From positions 62,001-126,000 of the forward strand of contig JBAXKZ010000001.1 in assembly GCA_037135095.1 (NCBI GenBank): a stretch of DNA of 64,000 nt. Direction: 5' to 3'. The position numbers and the translations under genes are program-made. The notes below the pieces were generated by a model. The model saw nothing but the letters and a program-made list of their open reading frames with translations. It made no database searches and was not told where the DNA came from. The stretch comes from CAIMZW01 sp037135095. Its GTDB lineage: Bacteria; Actinomycetota; Actinomycetes; Nanopelagicales; Nanopelagicaceae. This document shows positions 8,938-18,090 of this stretch, piece by piece; position 1 is the stretch's first letter; each line of letters opens with the position of its first letter.

Positions 8938-8979
8938 AGAGTTCCCACGGTACCGTTTTCGGACGCTACTATCGGGCTA

Positions 8980-10296
8980 ATGACGCTGAAAATTTCCGTA
9001 ATTGGTACTGGGTACCTTGGTGTGACGCACGCCGCTTGCATGAGTTCTATGGGCTTCGAAGTGGTTGGCATCGATATCGACCCATCGAAAATCCGCGCGC
9101 TCAGGGCCGGTGAGCTCCCTTTTTATGAGCCGGGGTTGCAGGAACTGCTGGTTTCCGAACTAGCTAGTGGTCGACTGACATTCTCAGATTCCATCACATC
9201 GGCCGCTGCGGCCGATGTTCACTTTATTTGCGTCGGCACACCGCAGCAGGCTGAGAGCCTGGCGGCTGATTTATCTTATGTCGATACCGCCATCGACAAC
9301 CTTGCCCCCGTGATCAAGAGCGGCTCACTAGTGGTTGGTAAATCCACGGTTCCGGTGGGAACCGCCGAGCGACTCCTGGCAAGATTGCAAGAGATCAATC
9401 CGCTATTAGACCTGGCTTGGAATCCAGAATTTCTGCGAGAAGGATTTGCGGTTGAAGATACCCTCCACCCAAATCGGTTGGTAGTTGGTGTCACTAACGA
9501 TCAGGCCGAAGTAATTTTAAAAGAAGTTTATGCCCAGAATTTAGCCCAAGAAGTTCCTTGGATTAGAGCTGATCTTCCCACCGCCGAATTAGTTAAAGGT
9601 GCGGCGAATTCATTTCTAGCCACCAAGATTTCATTTATAAATGCGATGGCGGAAGTTTGTGAAGCCGCCGGCGGCGATGTAACCGTTTTGGCCAAGGCAA
9701 TTGGTTATGACCCAAGAATCGGCAGCCGATTTTTGCAAGCCGGAATTGGTTTTGGTGGCGGTTGCCTGCCAAAAGATATTCGCTCCTTCATGGCGCGGGC
9801 TCAAGAGTTGGGCGCTGACCAGTCGCTTGAATTCCTTCGCGAGATCGATGCTATTAATTTGCGGGCTCGTACTCGCGTGATTGATTTAGTTCGAGCCGAA
9901 CTCGAAGAAAATCTCATTGGTTACAAGATTGCAATTCTTGGTGCGGCATTTAAACCAGATAGTGACGATGTTCGCGACTCGCCCGCTTTAGATATTGCTT
10001 CGCAACTTCAGGCGGCTGGGGCGGCGGTAACAGTTCATGATCCCAAGGCGCTAACGAGCGCTCAACTTCGGTTTCCGGCCTTGAAGTACGCCAAAGAAAT
10101 TGAAGAGTGCATCGCTGAAGCGGATCTAATTTTGCATCTAACGGAGTGGAAAATATACCGCGAACTAGATCCCGTAAAACTTATCGGTTTGGTTAAACGG
10201 CCAATAATAATTGATGGCCGAAATGCACTGGATCGAGATCTATGGATCCGCGCCGGTTGGAAGTTCCGGGCGCTAGGAAGAAAAGCAATTAATTAA
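8980..10296 (+). CDS. ugd: UDP-glucose/GDP-mannose 6-dehydrogenase
   Basis: Oxidises UDP-glucose to UDP-glucuronate with two NAD+. The 438-residue protein has the NAD-binding GTGYLG near the N terminus, the catalytic loop FGGGCLPKD with its Cys, and the C-terminal UDP-binding domain (LGAAFKPDSDDVRDSP). The ATG has no Shine-Dalgarno; TACTAT lies 7 bases upstream. It ends with an 8-base overlap on purE, which is convergent. Product use in capsule or glycan synthesis is inferred from the neighbouring glycosyltransferase. Confidence 0.93.
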   Translation: MTLKISVIGTGYLGVTHAACMSSMGFEVVGIDIDPSKIRALRAGELPFYEPGLQELLVSELASGRLTFSDSITSAAAADVHFICVGTPQQAESLAADLSYVDTAIDNLAPVIKSGSLVVGKSTVPVGTAERLLARLQEINPLLDLAWNPEFLREGFAVEDTLHPNRLVVGVTNDQAEVILKEVYAQNLAQEVPWIRADLPTAELVKGAANSFLATKISFINAMAEVCEAAGGDVTVLAKAIGYDPRIGSRFLQAGIGFGGGCLPKDIRSFMARAQELGADQSLEFLREIDAINLRARTRVIDLVRAELEENLIGYKIAILGAAFKPDSDDVRDSPALDIASQLQAAGAAVTVHDPKALTSAQLRFPALKYAKEIEECIAEADLILHLTEWKIYRELDPVKLIGLVKRPIIIDGRNALDRDLWIRAGWKFRALGRKAIN

Positions 10297-10801
10297 AGCC
10301 CGGCTTTTGATTGCGTTTGCTTTTTAAATTCTTCCCTTTTTCCAAAGATTCCTGCCGTGCCTTCTCCATTAATTCGCCGACCTTCGTCGCGACAACTGAA
10401 TCACTGACGCCGAGTATTCGCGCCGCCAATAGTCCGGCATTTTTGGCATTGCCAACACCGACAGTTGCTACTGGAACTCCTGCTGGCATTTGAACAATCG
10501 AAAGTAGCGAATCCATCCCATCTAAATACTTAAGTGCAACTGGCACGCCAATAACCGGAAGCGTCGTTGCCGCGGCAATCATTCCTGGCAAATGTGCGGC
10601 GCCGCCGGCACCTGCAATAATCACTTTGATTCCATTTGCTTTAGCTGCTTTCGCGAAATCCAACATTTCTTGGGGAGTGCGATGCGCACTTACGACATCA
10701 ATATCAAATTCGATGCCACATTCATCCAAGACATCGGCGGCCTCTTGCATTGTTGGCCAATCGGAATCAGATCCCATAACAATTGCTACTTGGCTACTCA
10801 T
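10289..10801 (-). CDS. purE: 5-(carboxyamino)imidazole ribonucleotide mutase
   Basis: Class I PurE converting N5-CAIR to CAIR in purine synthesis; 170 residues. Motifs: VMGSDSDWPTM near the N terminus, VVSAHRTP, and GGAAHLPGM. The ATG at 10801 overlaps the purK stop by 8 bases; an earlier frame start lies deeper inside purK. The basic C-terminal tail (about 155-170) is an extension beyond the core. The purK-purE order matches Rv3276c-Rv3275c. Confidence 0.95.
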   Translation of the reverse strand: MSSQVAIVMGSDSDWPTMQEAADVLDECGIEFDIDVVSAHRTPQEMLDFAKAAKANGIKVIIAGAGGAAHLPGMIAAATTLPVIGVPVALKYLDGMDSLLSIVQMPAGVPVATVGVGNAKNAGLLAARILGVSDSVVATKVGELMEKARQESLEKGKNLKSKRNQKPGFN

Positions 10802-11909
10802 CGATCGCCCCACTCATGTAGTCGATTGCGTGCGCTATCTCGTTCCGTAATTCTAGGAGATCGCCGCCAATCGCGGTAACGTGGCCAATCTTTCTTCCCG
10901 GGCGTACTTCCTTGCCATATTGATGAAAATGCAGTTCGGGGTTGCGGGCCATCAGGTGCAGGTAGGGGCGATACATATCGGTTTTCTCCCCACCAAGCAG
11001 GTTTCCCATTACGGCGTATTCGGCGACCATGGCAGTGCTGCCTAACGGTAAATCCAAAATGGCGCGCAAATGTTGCTCAAATTGACTGGTTATGGCGCCT
11101 TCAATACTCCAATGTCCAGAGTTATGGGGTCTGAGTGCCAGTTCATTTATCACCAGATGATCGCCGACCAAAAACATTTCAACAGCCATAACTCCTACCA
11201 ATGAAATCCCGGCGGCAATCTCTAGCGCAATTGCTTGAGCTTGGATCGCGAGTTCTTCCGAAAGATCAGGAACTGGCGTTACAGTTGAAGTACAGATTCC
11301 ATCAGTTTGAACCGTCAACGTGGCTGGCCAAGTTGCCGCCTGTCCATGAGGCGAGCGAGCCACCATTACTGAGATTTCGTAGGTGAACTCCAACTTCTCT
11401 TCGAGCAGGATCGGTGAATTGATAGTTGCGTAAAGATTTTCCAGTTCTTCGATATTTGAAAGAACATAGACTCCGCGACCGTCGTACCCGCCCATCGGCA
11501 ACTTTGCAATTAGAGGAAATTCCAAGCTGGGATTTTCGCCGGTATGAATCTCCCACTTGGGGTTCGGCAATCCCAACGCTTCACAACGCTTTCGCATTTC
11601 AATTTTATTCTGCGAAAAAATAAAACTTTCCGAACTTGGATAAACCCTAACCCCGGCCTTTTCAATCTCTTTAATAACCGACTGAGGAATCAGTTCATGT
11701 TCAAAGGTTACGACATCACAACTCTTTGCAAAGGCAACAACTTCTTCACTATTTTTGTAATCACCTATTACGAAATTACAGATTTGGGCCGCTGAATCAG
11801 TTGCGCTCTGGGCCAATACCTCAAATTCAATTCCTAAGTAATTGGCAGGAACTGCAAGCATGCGGGCGAGTTGTCCAGCACCAATTACGCCAACTTTAGG
11901 AAAGGACAC
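10794..11909 (-). CDS. purK: 5-(carboxyamino)imidazole ribonucleotide synthase
   Basis: ATP-grasp enzyme making N5-CAIR from AIR, bicarbonate and ATP, the step before PurE; 371 residues. Visible features are the N-terminal GVIGAGQLARML, an ATP-grasp core with PMGGYDGRGVYV, and ELALRPHNSGHW near the metal site. The GTG start at 11909 has TAGCCT 6 bases upstream, overlapping the birA stop. It is co-directional with birA, 9 bases downstream of it. Confidence 0.94.
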   Translation of the reverse strand: MSFPKVGVIGAGQLARMLAVPANYLGIEFEVLAQSATDSAAQICNFVIGDYKNSEEVVAFAKSCDVVTFEHELIPQSVIKEIEKAGVRVYPSSESFIFSQNKIEMRKRCEALGLPNPKWEIHTGENPSLEFPLIAKLPMGGYDGRGVYVLSNIEELENLYATINSPILLEEKLEFTYEISVMVARSPHGQAATWPATLTVQTDGICTSTVTPVPDLSEELAIQAQAIALEIAAGISLVGVMAVEMFLVGDHLVINELALRPHNSGHWSIEGAITSQFEQHLRAILDLPLGSTAMVAEYAVMGNLLGGEKTDMYRPYLHLMARNPELHFHQYGKEVRPGRKIGHVTAIGGDLLELRNEIAHAIDYMSGAIDE

Positions 11910-11918
11910 TGCTAAAGG

Positions 11919-12677
11919 CTACTTCACTTGGTTGCGAAGATGCAGCACATCACCAACGGTAACTGTCTCGCCCGAGGCTAAAATAAGACCGCCATCGGCA
12001 GAAATGCCAATCGCCTCCGATCGTAAAGTACGACTGCCAGGCAAAGTTACTTCAACTTCTTGGTTAATGGTTGAGCTAAGCATTAGGTAGTCCGCCAAAA
12101 TATCGGCGCCAGCTTCCCAAGCTGCGATATTCATCGCTAGAGCGGTGAGAAGGGAAATGAGCAATTCATTACGATCCAATTCCATTTCAGATGCCAAAAT
12201 AATTGATGAAGCGGTAGGCACCGGCAATTCAGCTATTTCAGTAGTTACATTTATTCCAATCCCAACTAGCACGCCATTATCCGAATATTCGCAAAGGACC
12301 CCGCAGACCTTTCCCTCGGGTGCAACGACATCATTGGGCCACTTGGTTAAGTAATGATTTGAATTAGTAAGTTTATTTAGCACTTGTGCAATCGTCGTAC
12401 CCACCAGTAACGGCAGCAGACCCCATTTCGCATCTTCAAGACTTGGTCTTACATACGCCGAAAACAAGAGACCAGAACCACTTTTGGAATCAAAACTTCG
12501 GCCTAGTCGACCACGACCTTGGCTTTGATATTCCGCGACTATTACTACTCCTGGCACGGGATTTGATTTTCGCAATAACAATTGCGTGGAGGTCACTTCA
12601 TCATGAACGCTTACTCGCCAGTAACTGTCAGCGAGTCCTTGAGATATCTGCTGCTGATCAAGGGCGGGACGTTTCAC
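11919..12677 (-). CDS. birA: biotin--[biotin carboxyl-carrier] ligase
   Basis: Attaches biotin to the carrier domain of AccA; 252 residues. The BPL catalytic domain has GRGRLGRSF (biotinyl-AMP loop) and TKWPNDV, with a short C-terminal domain (about 205-250). There is no N-terminal DNA-binding domain, so it is a monofunctional ligase, not the E. coli-type repressor. It is divergent from the carboxylase operon it serves, only 30 bases apart. Confidence 0.93.
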   Translation of the reverse strand: MKRPALDQQQISQGLADSYWRVSVHDEVTSTQLLLRKSNPVPGVVIVAEYQSQGRGRLGRSFDSKSGSGLLFSAYVRPSLEDAKWGLLPLLVGTTIAQVLNKLTNSNHYLTKWPNDVVAPEGKVCGVLCEYSDNGVLVGIGINVTTEIAELPVPTASSIILASEMELDRNELLISLLTALAMNIAAWEAGADILADYLMLSSTINQEVEVTLPGSRTLRSEAIGISADGGLILASGETVTVGDVLHLRNQVK

Positions 12678-12695
12678 CTAGAGCCTCATCACTAG

Positions 12696-12701
12696 TACGG
12701 T
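12696..12701 (+). promoter_or_regulatory. putative -10 element of a leaderless accD promoter
   Basis: TACGGT ends 6 bases before the GTG start of the carboxyltransferase gene. A weak -35 match (TTCACC) lies 17 bases upstream inside the birA start region. No Shine-Dalgarno is present, which fits transcription starting at the start codon. Inference from spacing only. Confidence 0.4.
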
Positions 12702-12707
12702 AGGACT

Positions 12708-14279
12708 GTGACTGATGATATGCGTACAACAGCCGGAAAGAATGCAGATTTGCGTCGACGTCGCCTTGAGGCGATAAACAGCGCATCTGAGAGCGCCATT
12801 GAAAAGCGGCACGCCAAGGGAAAGCTAACGGCACGAGAGCGCATCGAGAGATTAGTTGATCCAGGTTCCTTCGTTGAGATGGATACCTTTGCCCGCCATC
12901 GCTCTACAAATTTTGGAATGGAAAAGAATCGCGCTTATGGTGACGGTGTTGTTACAGGCTATGCAACGATAGATGGTCGCTCAATCGCCATATACTCCCA
13001 AGATTTCTTAGTCTTCGGCGGCAGCCTTGGAGAAGTCGTTGGTGAAAAAATTGTTAAGGTCATGGACTTCGCGATGAAGAGCGGAATTCCACTCGTTGGA
13101 ATTAATGACTCTGGCGGTGCGCGCATCCAGGAAGGCGTTGCCTCATTAAGTATGTACGGCGAAATCTTTAAGCGAAATGTTCGAGCCTCTGGTGTCATCC
13201 CACAAATTTCGGTAATTATGGGACCAAGTGCTGGCGGGGCGGTCTACTCCCCCGCGGTAACCGATTTTGTGATTATGGTCAATGAAACATCGCATATGTT
13301 TATTACCGGTCCTGATGTGATCAAAGCGGTAACCGGTGAAGATGTTGAAATGGAAGCCCTAGGTGGTGCGCAGACCCATAATGCTAAAACTGGCGTTTCA
13401 CATTATCTGGCCGAAAGCGAAGATGATGCGCTCGATTATGTGAAAGCACTCCTCTCTTACTTGCCAAGCAACAATATGGATGAGTCGCCACTATTGCCAC
13501 CAACCGAGAGCGATGACATCGCGCCAGCTGACCGCGCTCTAGATTCGTTAATTCCAGACAATCCCAATAAGCCTTATGACATGAGGATTTTGATCGAAGC
13601 GCTTCTTGATGAAGCGGACTTCCTCGAAGTTCACGCGCTCTTCGCTCCAAATATCATCGTTGGCTTTGGCCGAATCGAAGGTCGTTCCGTAGGTATTGTC
13701 GCAAATCAACCTCAAGCTTTAGCCGGCACTCTCGATATCGATGCCAGCGAAAAAGCGGCACGTTTTGTGCGCACTTGCGATGCCTTTGGTATTCCAATTA
13801 TTACTTTGGTTGACGTTCCTGGATTTTTACCTGGCACCGATCAAGAGTGGAATGGCATCATTCGACGTGGAGCAAAATTGCTCTATGCGTACGGCGAAGC
13901 TTCAGTACCGCTTATCACTGTGATCACTCGCAAGGCCTACGGTGGTGCCTACATCGTTATGGGTTCAAAACATCTTGGAGCCGATATCAATTTGGCTTGG
14001 CCAACCGGTCAGATCGCCGTCATGGGCGCCCAGGGTGCGGTAAATATTCTCTATCGAAAAGATTTAGCGGATTCCGCAGAGCCGGAAACACTTCGCAAAG
14101 AGCTAATTGATGACTATGAAGAGACGCTTCTTAATCCGTATATTGCTGCCGACCGTGGATTTATTGATGCGGTAATCGAGCCACAAGAAACTCGTCACCA
14201 AATTACCCGGGCGCTTCGAGCGCTTCGAAACAAGCGTGTTGCGCTGCCACCACGCAAACATGGAAATATTCCCCTCTAA
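12708..14279 (+). CDS. accD5: acyl-CoA (propionyl/acetyl-CoA) carboxylase carboxyltransferase beta subunit
   Basis: Biotin-dependent carboxyltransferase forming malonyl- or methylmalonyl-CoA; 523 residues, the normal length. The N-terminal half holds NDSGGARIQEG and GPSAGGAVYSP; the C-terminal half has LVDVPGFLPG and KAYGGAYIVMGSK. It is the first gene of an operon with accE, maf and accA3 and is divergent from birA, as in mycobacteria (Rv3279c-Rv3285). The GTG at 12708 is used; an ATG four codons later is possible. Whether acetyl-CoA or propionyl-CoA is preferred cannot be read from the sequence with confidence. Confidence 0.93.
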   Translation: MTDDMRTTAGKNADLRRRRLEAINSASESAIEKRHAKGKLTARERIERLVDPGSFVEMDTFARHRSTNFGMEKNRAYGDGVVTGYATIDGRSIAIYSQDFLVFGGSLGEVVGEKIVKVMDFAMKSGIPLVGINDSGGARIQEGVASLSMYGEIFKRNVRASGVIPQISVIMGPSAGGAVYSPAVTDFVIMVNETSHMFITGPDVIKAVTGEDVEMEALGGAQTHNAKTGVSHYLAESEDDALDYVKALLSYLPSNNMDESPLLPPTESDDIAPADRALDSLIPDNPNKPYDMRILIEALLDEADFLEVHALFAPNIIVGFGRIEGRSVGIVANQPQALAGTLDIDASEKAARFVRTCDAFGIPIITLVDVPGFLPGTDQEWNGIIRRGAKLLYAYGEASVPLITVITRKAYGGAYIVMGSKHLGADINLAWPTGQIAVMGAQGAVNILYRKDLADSAEPETLRKELIDDYEETLLNPYIAADRGFIDAVIEPQETRHQITRALRALRNKRVALPPRKHGNIPL

Positions 14280-14446
14280 TGGAGCGCCGATTCACGATCG
14301 TTAATGGCGCTCCGACCGAAGCTGAGTTAGCGGCTTTAGAGAAGGCGCTACCAACCCCTGTTGTAAAAAAGGTCGAGTCGGCTGGTCTTTGGCGCAAATC
14401 TCAAATTCGCCAGCCACTACCTCGGAAGTGGGGACCAACTTTCTAA
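14279..14446 (+). CDS. accE: acyl-CoA carboxylase epsilon subunit
   Basis: A 55-residue protein, MERRFTIVNGAPTEAELAAL at its start and a Trp-containing basic end (LPRKWGPTF). This matches small AccE/PccE epsilon subunits, which stabilise the AccA-AccD complex in actinobacteria. Its ATG overlaps the accD stop (TAATG) and its stop overlaps the maf ATG in the same way, so translation is coupled on both sides. Similar proteins share the NGxPTxEELAAL pattern. Confidence 0.88.
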   Translation: MERRFTIVNGAPTEAELAALEKALPTPVVKKVESAGLWRKSQIRQPLPRKWGPTF

Positions 14447-15072
14447 TGACTTTTCAGCCACTTCGTCAGGTAGTCCTGGCCTCGGCTTCGGCATCTCGAA
14501 AATCCTTGCTCCAAAGTGTTGGAATTAATCCAACGATCATCGTCAGCGGCGTTGATGAAGAAGATCCAGCAATGACTTCACTCAAGCCCGCTGAAATGGT
14601 GGTCGCCTTAGCAATCCTCAAAGCTCACACGGTTCGAAAGTTGGTGGGTCCGGAATACCTCGTAATCGGATGTGACTCTACGTTCGAATTTGAAGGTCAA
14701 TCATTAGGTAAACCGGAGACGCGCGAGAATGCGATTGCCCGCTCTAAATTATTACGCGGAAAGATGGGGTTGCTCCACACCGGCCACTGCATCATTGACA
14801 ATATGCAAGAGATAGAAGTTTCCGATATTTCGACCTCTAAAGTTTATTTTGCCGATATGACTGATCGTGAGATCGAGAATTACGCCGACTCTGGCGAGCC
14901 ACTACATGTAGCTGGCGGCTTCACACTGGATGGTTTAAGCGCACCCTTTATTGAAAGAATTGAAGGTGATCCCAGCGGGATCATCGGACTCTCCTTGCCG
15001 CTACTTCGAAGAGCAATAATCTCTCTAGGATTACAGTGGTCCGAGATCGCAGAGATGGTGGTTCCAGCGTGA
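14446..15072 (+). CDS. maf: Maf-like nucleotide pyrophosphatase
   Basis: House-cleaning pyrophosphatase of 208 residues hydrolysing non-canonical nucleoside triphosphates. Motifs are the N-terminal LASASASRK, the acidic DST(FEFEGQSLGKP) loop and GGFTLDG. The ATG at 14446 is chosen because it overlaps the accE stop; the longer frame from 14389 would overlap accE by 58 bases. Maf between accE and accA3 is the mycobacterial order (Rv3282). Confidence 0.9.
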   Translation: MTFQPLRQVVLASASASRKSLLQSVGINPTIIVSGVDEEDPAMTSLKPAEMVVALAILKAHTVRKLVGPEYLVIGCDSTFEFEGQSLGKPETRENAIARSKLLRGKMGLLHTGHCIIDNMQEIEVSDISTSKVYFADMTDREIENYADSGEPLHVAGGFTLDGLSAPFIERIEGDPSGIIGLSLPLLRRAIISLGLQWSEIAEMVVPA

Positions 15073-16784
15073 AATCAGTACTGATCGCTAATCGCGGCGA
15101 GATTGCCGTTCGTGTCGCCCGCGCCTGCCGCGACCACGGAATAACGAGCATCGCTATTTACTCCGATGAAGATCGAACCTCTCTGCATGTTGCGACCGCC
15201 GACGAGGCTTATGCCCTCAACGGACTATCTGCTGCCGACAGTTATTTGGATCAAAATAAGATAATTGAAATTGCAAAGCGAAGTGGCGCCGAAGCTGTTC
15301 ATCCTGGTTATGGCTTTCTTTCCGAGAATGCCGATTTTGCCGATCGCGTTATCGAAGCAGGTTTAATTTGGATTGGTCCTTCGCCAGCTGCTATTCGCTT
15401 GCTGGGCGATAAAGTATCGGCGCGCAAAATTGCCGCCGAGGTCGGCGCCCCATTGGTCGCCGGAACCATCGACCCGGTAACCACTCCAGAAGAAATTATC
15501 GCCTTTGCCCAAGAGCATGGGCTTCCGGTTGCAATTAAAGCGGCTCACGGTGGCGGCGGTCGCGGGCTAAAGGTTGCACGTAACTTAGAAGAGATCCCAG
15601 AACTTTATGCATCAGCAGTTCGAGAGGCCATCGCTGGTTTTGGTCGTGGTGAATGTTTCGTCGAGCGATATTTAGATAAGCCTCGACATGTTGAAACCCA
15701 AGTACTAGTCGATTCGTTCGGCACGGCTGTGGTTGTCAGTACGCGCGACTGCTCATTGCAGCGACGACACCAAAAATTAGTTGAAGAAGCCCCGGCGCCA
15801 TTCCTGACACAGGCTCAGATTGATCAGTTGTATTCCTCCAGCAAGGCAATCATGAAGAAGGCGGGCTACGTTGGCGCAGGTACTTGTGAATTCTTAATCG
15901 GCGCGGATGGAACTATCTCCTTCTTAGAGGTTAATACCCGACTGCAAGTAGAACATCCCGTCAGTGAAGAAGTTACTGGCCTTGACCTAGTTCGAGAACA
16001 ATTCCGAATTGCCGCTGGTGAGAAAATAAACCCAGTCGATCCCGTAATTCGAGGTCACAGTATTGAATTTCGAATCAATGGCGAAGATCCCGGTAAAGGC
16101 TTTCTGCCTTCACTTGGAACAATCACCAAGTGGGAAGTTCCTGATGGTCCAGGAGTGAGAATTGACGCTGGCTTTGATCATGGCCACACGATCGGTTCCC
16201 ACTTTGACTCGCTATTAGCGAAATTAATTGTTACTGCTGCGACTCGCGATGAAGCGATAGCGCGGGCACGCAGAGCACTAAAAGAATTTCACATCGGTGG
16301 CTTAGCCACGGCGCTTCCTTTTCATAAGGCGATTGTCAATGATCCAAATTTCACCGACGAATTTAAGGTTTACACCAGCTACATTGAAAATGAATTCGAT
16401 AATCAGATCGAGCCCTTCTCTTTCAAACAGGGTGTTGCGGACTCAAAGGCAGCTTCACAAAAAATCATCGCAGAAGTCGATGGTCATCGCTTTGAAGTTT
16501 TGATGCACACTCCAGAACCCCTACATAAGCGCCACCGGGTCAAGCCCAGTGGAGTTGGGAAGATCGCCGGTGACTCACTCGAGAGTCCGATGCAAGGTAC
16601 GGTCGTAAAAATCGTTAAATCTAATGGCGATCGGGTTGAAGTTGGCGATTTGATCGTGGTGCTGGAAGCCATGAAGATGGAGCAGCCGCTGATCGCCCAC
16701 AAGGCCGGAACTGTCGCCAAGCTCCACGTCGGCGTCGGACAGACCGTTGCAAGTGGTTCAATTCTCTGTGTTATCGAGGATTAA
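15069..16784 (+). CDS. accA3: acyl-CoA carboxylase alpha subunit (biotin carboxylase plus biotin carrier)
   Basis: A 571-residue fusion. Biotin carboxylase occupies about 1-450 (ATP-grasp loop AHGGGGRGLK; catalytic EVNTRLQVEHPV). The C-terminal biotin carrier domain (about 500-571) carries EAMKM with the biotinylated Lys. The GTG at 15069 overlaps the maf stop as GTGA; an earlier in-frame GTG at 15036 lies inside maf and is less likely. Works with AccD and AccE; BirA is encoded nearby. Confidence 0.94.
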   Translation: MKSVLIANRGEIAVRVARACRDHGITSIAIYSDEDRTSLHVATADEAYALNGLSAADSYLDQNKIIEIAKRSGAEAVHPGYGFLSENADFADRVIEAGLIWIGPSPAAIRLLGDKVSARKIAAEVGAPLVAGTIDPVTTPEEIIAFAQEHGLPVAIKAAHGGGGRGLKVARNLEEIPELYASAVREAIAGFGRGECFVERYLDKPRHVETQVLVDSFGTAVVVSTRDCSLQRRHQKLVEEAPAPFLTQAQIDQLYSSSKAIMKKAGYVGAGTCEFLIGADGTISFLEVNTRLQVEHPVSEEVTGLDLVREQFRIAAGEKINPVDPVIRGHSIEFRINGEDPGKGFLPSLGTITKWEVPDGPGVRIDAGFDHGHTIGSHFDSLLAKLIVTAATRDEAIARARRALKEFHIGGLATALPFHKAIVNDPNFTDEFKVYTSYIENEFDNQIEPFSFKQGVADSKAASQKIIAEVDGHRFEVLMHTPEPLHKRHRVKPSGVGKIAGDSLESPMQGTVVKIVKSNGDRVEVGDLIVVLEAMKMEQPLIAHKAGTVAKLHVGVGQTVASGSILCVIED

Positions 16785-16802
16785 TTAACTAAACTCCTGC
16801 TC

Positions 16803-17246
16803 ATGGCGCTCTACGCAGCATACGGATCAAATATGGATCCAAGGCAAATGCTCGAGCGCGCTCCGCACTCCCCACACCGCGGAACGGGTTGGATTGAAGG
16901 CTGGCGCCTAACATTTGGCGGTGAAGATATCGGTTGGGAAGGCTCCGTTGCCACAATTGTTGAATCACCCGGCTCCCACGTCTTTGTCTCGCTCTACGAA
17001 TTAACGGATTTCGATGAAAGCTCCCTTGATCAGTGGGAGGGCATTGCCGCCGATCTCTACCGAAAGATCCGCCTTCGGGTACAAACCCTAGATGGCTCAC
17101 CTTTATCCTTTATCTATGTTCTAAATGGCTTTGAAGGTGGTTATCCAAGTCAGCGCTACCTCAAAATTATGGTCGATTCGGCGATTGCCGCTGGTGCTCC
17201 AGATGACTACCTTGAAGCGCTCCGCTCCCATCCCACTAACGATTAG
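16803..17246 (+). CDS. gamma-glutamylcyclotransferase-like (AIG2/GGCT) protein
   Basis: A 147-residue protein with the GGCT-fold nucleotide/phosphate loop YAAYGSNM at the N terminus and FEGGYPSQRYLKIM near the C terminus. The family cyclises gamma-glutamyl peptides to 5-oxoproline, but many bacterial members are uncharacterised. No Shine-Dalgarno precedes the ATG; TAAACT lies 7 bases upstream. It is followed by the nucleoside phosphorylase gene 25 bases later. Confidence 0.82.
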   Translation: MALYAAYGSNMDPRQMLERAPHSPHRGTGWIEGWRLTFGGEDIGWEGSVATIVESPGSHVFVSLYELTDFDESSLDQWEGIAADLYRKIRLRVQTLDGSPLSFIYVLNGFEGGYPSQRYLKIMVDSAIAAGAPDDYLEALRSHPTND

Positions 17247-17259
17247 CGGAACCTTCCGA

Positions 17260-17265
17260 TAAGTT
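17260..17265 (+). promoter_or_regulatory. putative -10 of a leaderless phosphorylase operon promoter
   Basis: TAAGTT ends 6 bases before the ATG at 17272, with no Shine-Dalgarno. It would drive the phosphorylase-mutase-deoC-aldehyde dehydrogenase run. No convincing -35 is visible. Confidence 0.33.
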
Positions 17266-17271
17266 TCGCAT

Positions 17272-18090
17272 ATGAGTGATTTATATTCGGATCCGCTGGG
17301 TACGGCCGCGCTGGCAGCTAAGAAAATTTCAGAACTGACCGGTAAGGACGCTCACCATGTTGCCTTGGTGATGGGGTCCGGTTGGATTTCAGCTGCCGAT
17401 TCCTTAGGCACTCCCACCCACGAATTCCCCGCCACTGATGTCCCCGGATTTTTGCCACCAACAGTTGTCGGCCACGGCGGCGTAATTCGTTCTTATGATT
17501 TGATTGGTCCCGATGGCCCAATCCATGCTTTGGTCTTCCTGGGTCGAACTCATCTTTATGAAGGTAAAGGGATTGAGCCTGTTGTACATGGAGTTCGAAC
17601 AGCAGTGAAAGCCGGATGCAAAGTAGTAGTTCTTACAAATGCCTGCGGTGGAATTAATCGCGGCTACACCGTGGGTCAGCCGGTACTGATTCGCGATCAT
17701 ATTTCGCTGACTGGGGTAAGCCCATTGATTGGCGCAGATTTCGTCGATGTGACTGATCTTTACAGCAAGCGGATCAGGGCAATCGTAAAAAAGGAAGACC
17801 CCTCACTCTCTGAAGGTGTCTACGTCCATTGGCGCGGCCCGGCATATGAAACTCCCGCAGAAATTTCAATGATGCGAACCATGGGTGCCGATTTGGTTGG
17901 CATGTCAACGGTTCCAGAAGCGATCGCCGCTCACGCGCTTGGCGCTGAAGTTCTCGGAATCTCATTAGTAACCAATGCCGCCGCTGGGGTTACTGGCGAA
18001 AAATTAAGCCATGAGGAAGTTATTGCCGCAGGAAAGGCGGCAGCTGGCCGAATGGGTGAACTACTCGGGAAGGTGCTGCCACAACTGTGA
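17272..18090 (+). CDS. deoD: purine nucleoside phosphorylase (class II, trimeric type)
   Basis: Phosphorolyses inosine, guanosine and deoxy forms to base plus (deoxy)ribose-1-phosphate; 272 residues. Family motifs: MGSGW for phosphate binding, GRTHLYEG, TNACGG, WRGPAYETPAEI and TNAAAG. It is the first of a tight run with the mutase, deoC and aldehyde dehydrogenase genes; its stop overlaps the mutase start (GTGA). The trimeric-type sequence equals the protein called DeoD/PunA in actinobacteria (Rv3307). Confidence 0.93.
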   Translation: MSDLYSDPLGTAALAAKKISELTGKDAHHVALVMGSGWISAADSLGTPTHEFPATDVPGFLPPTVVGHGGVIRSYDLIGPDGPIHALVFLGRTHLYEGKGIEPVVHGVRTAVKAGCKVVVLTNACGGINRGYTVGQPVLIRDHISLTGVSPLIGADFVDVTDLYSKRIRAIVKKEDPSLSEGVYVHWRGPAYETPAEISMMRTMGADLVGMSTVPEAIAAHALGAEVLGISLVTNAAAGVTGEKLSHEEVIAAGKAAAGRMGELLGKVLPQL

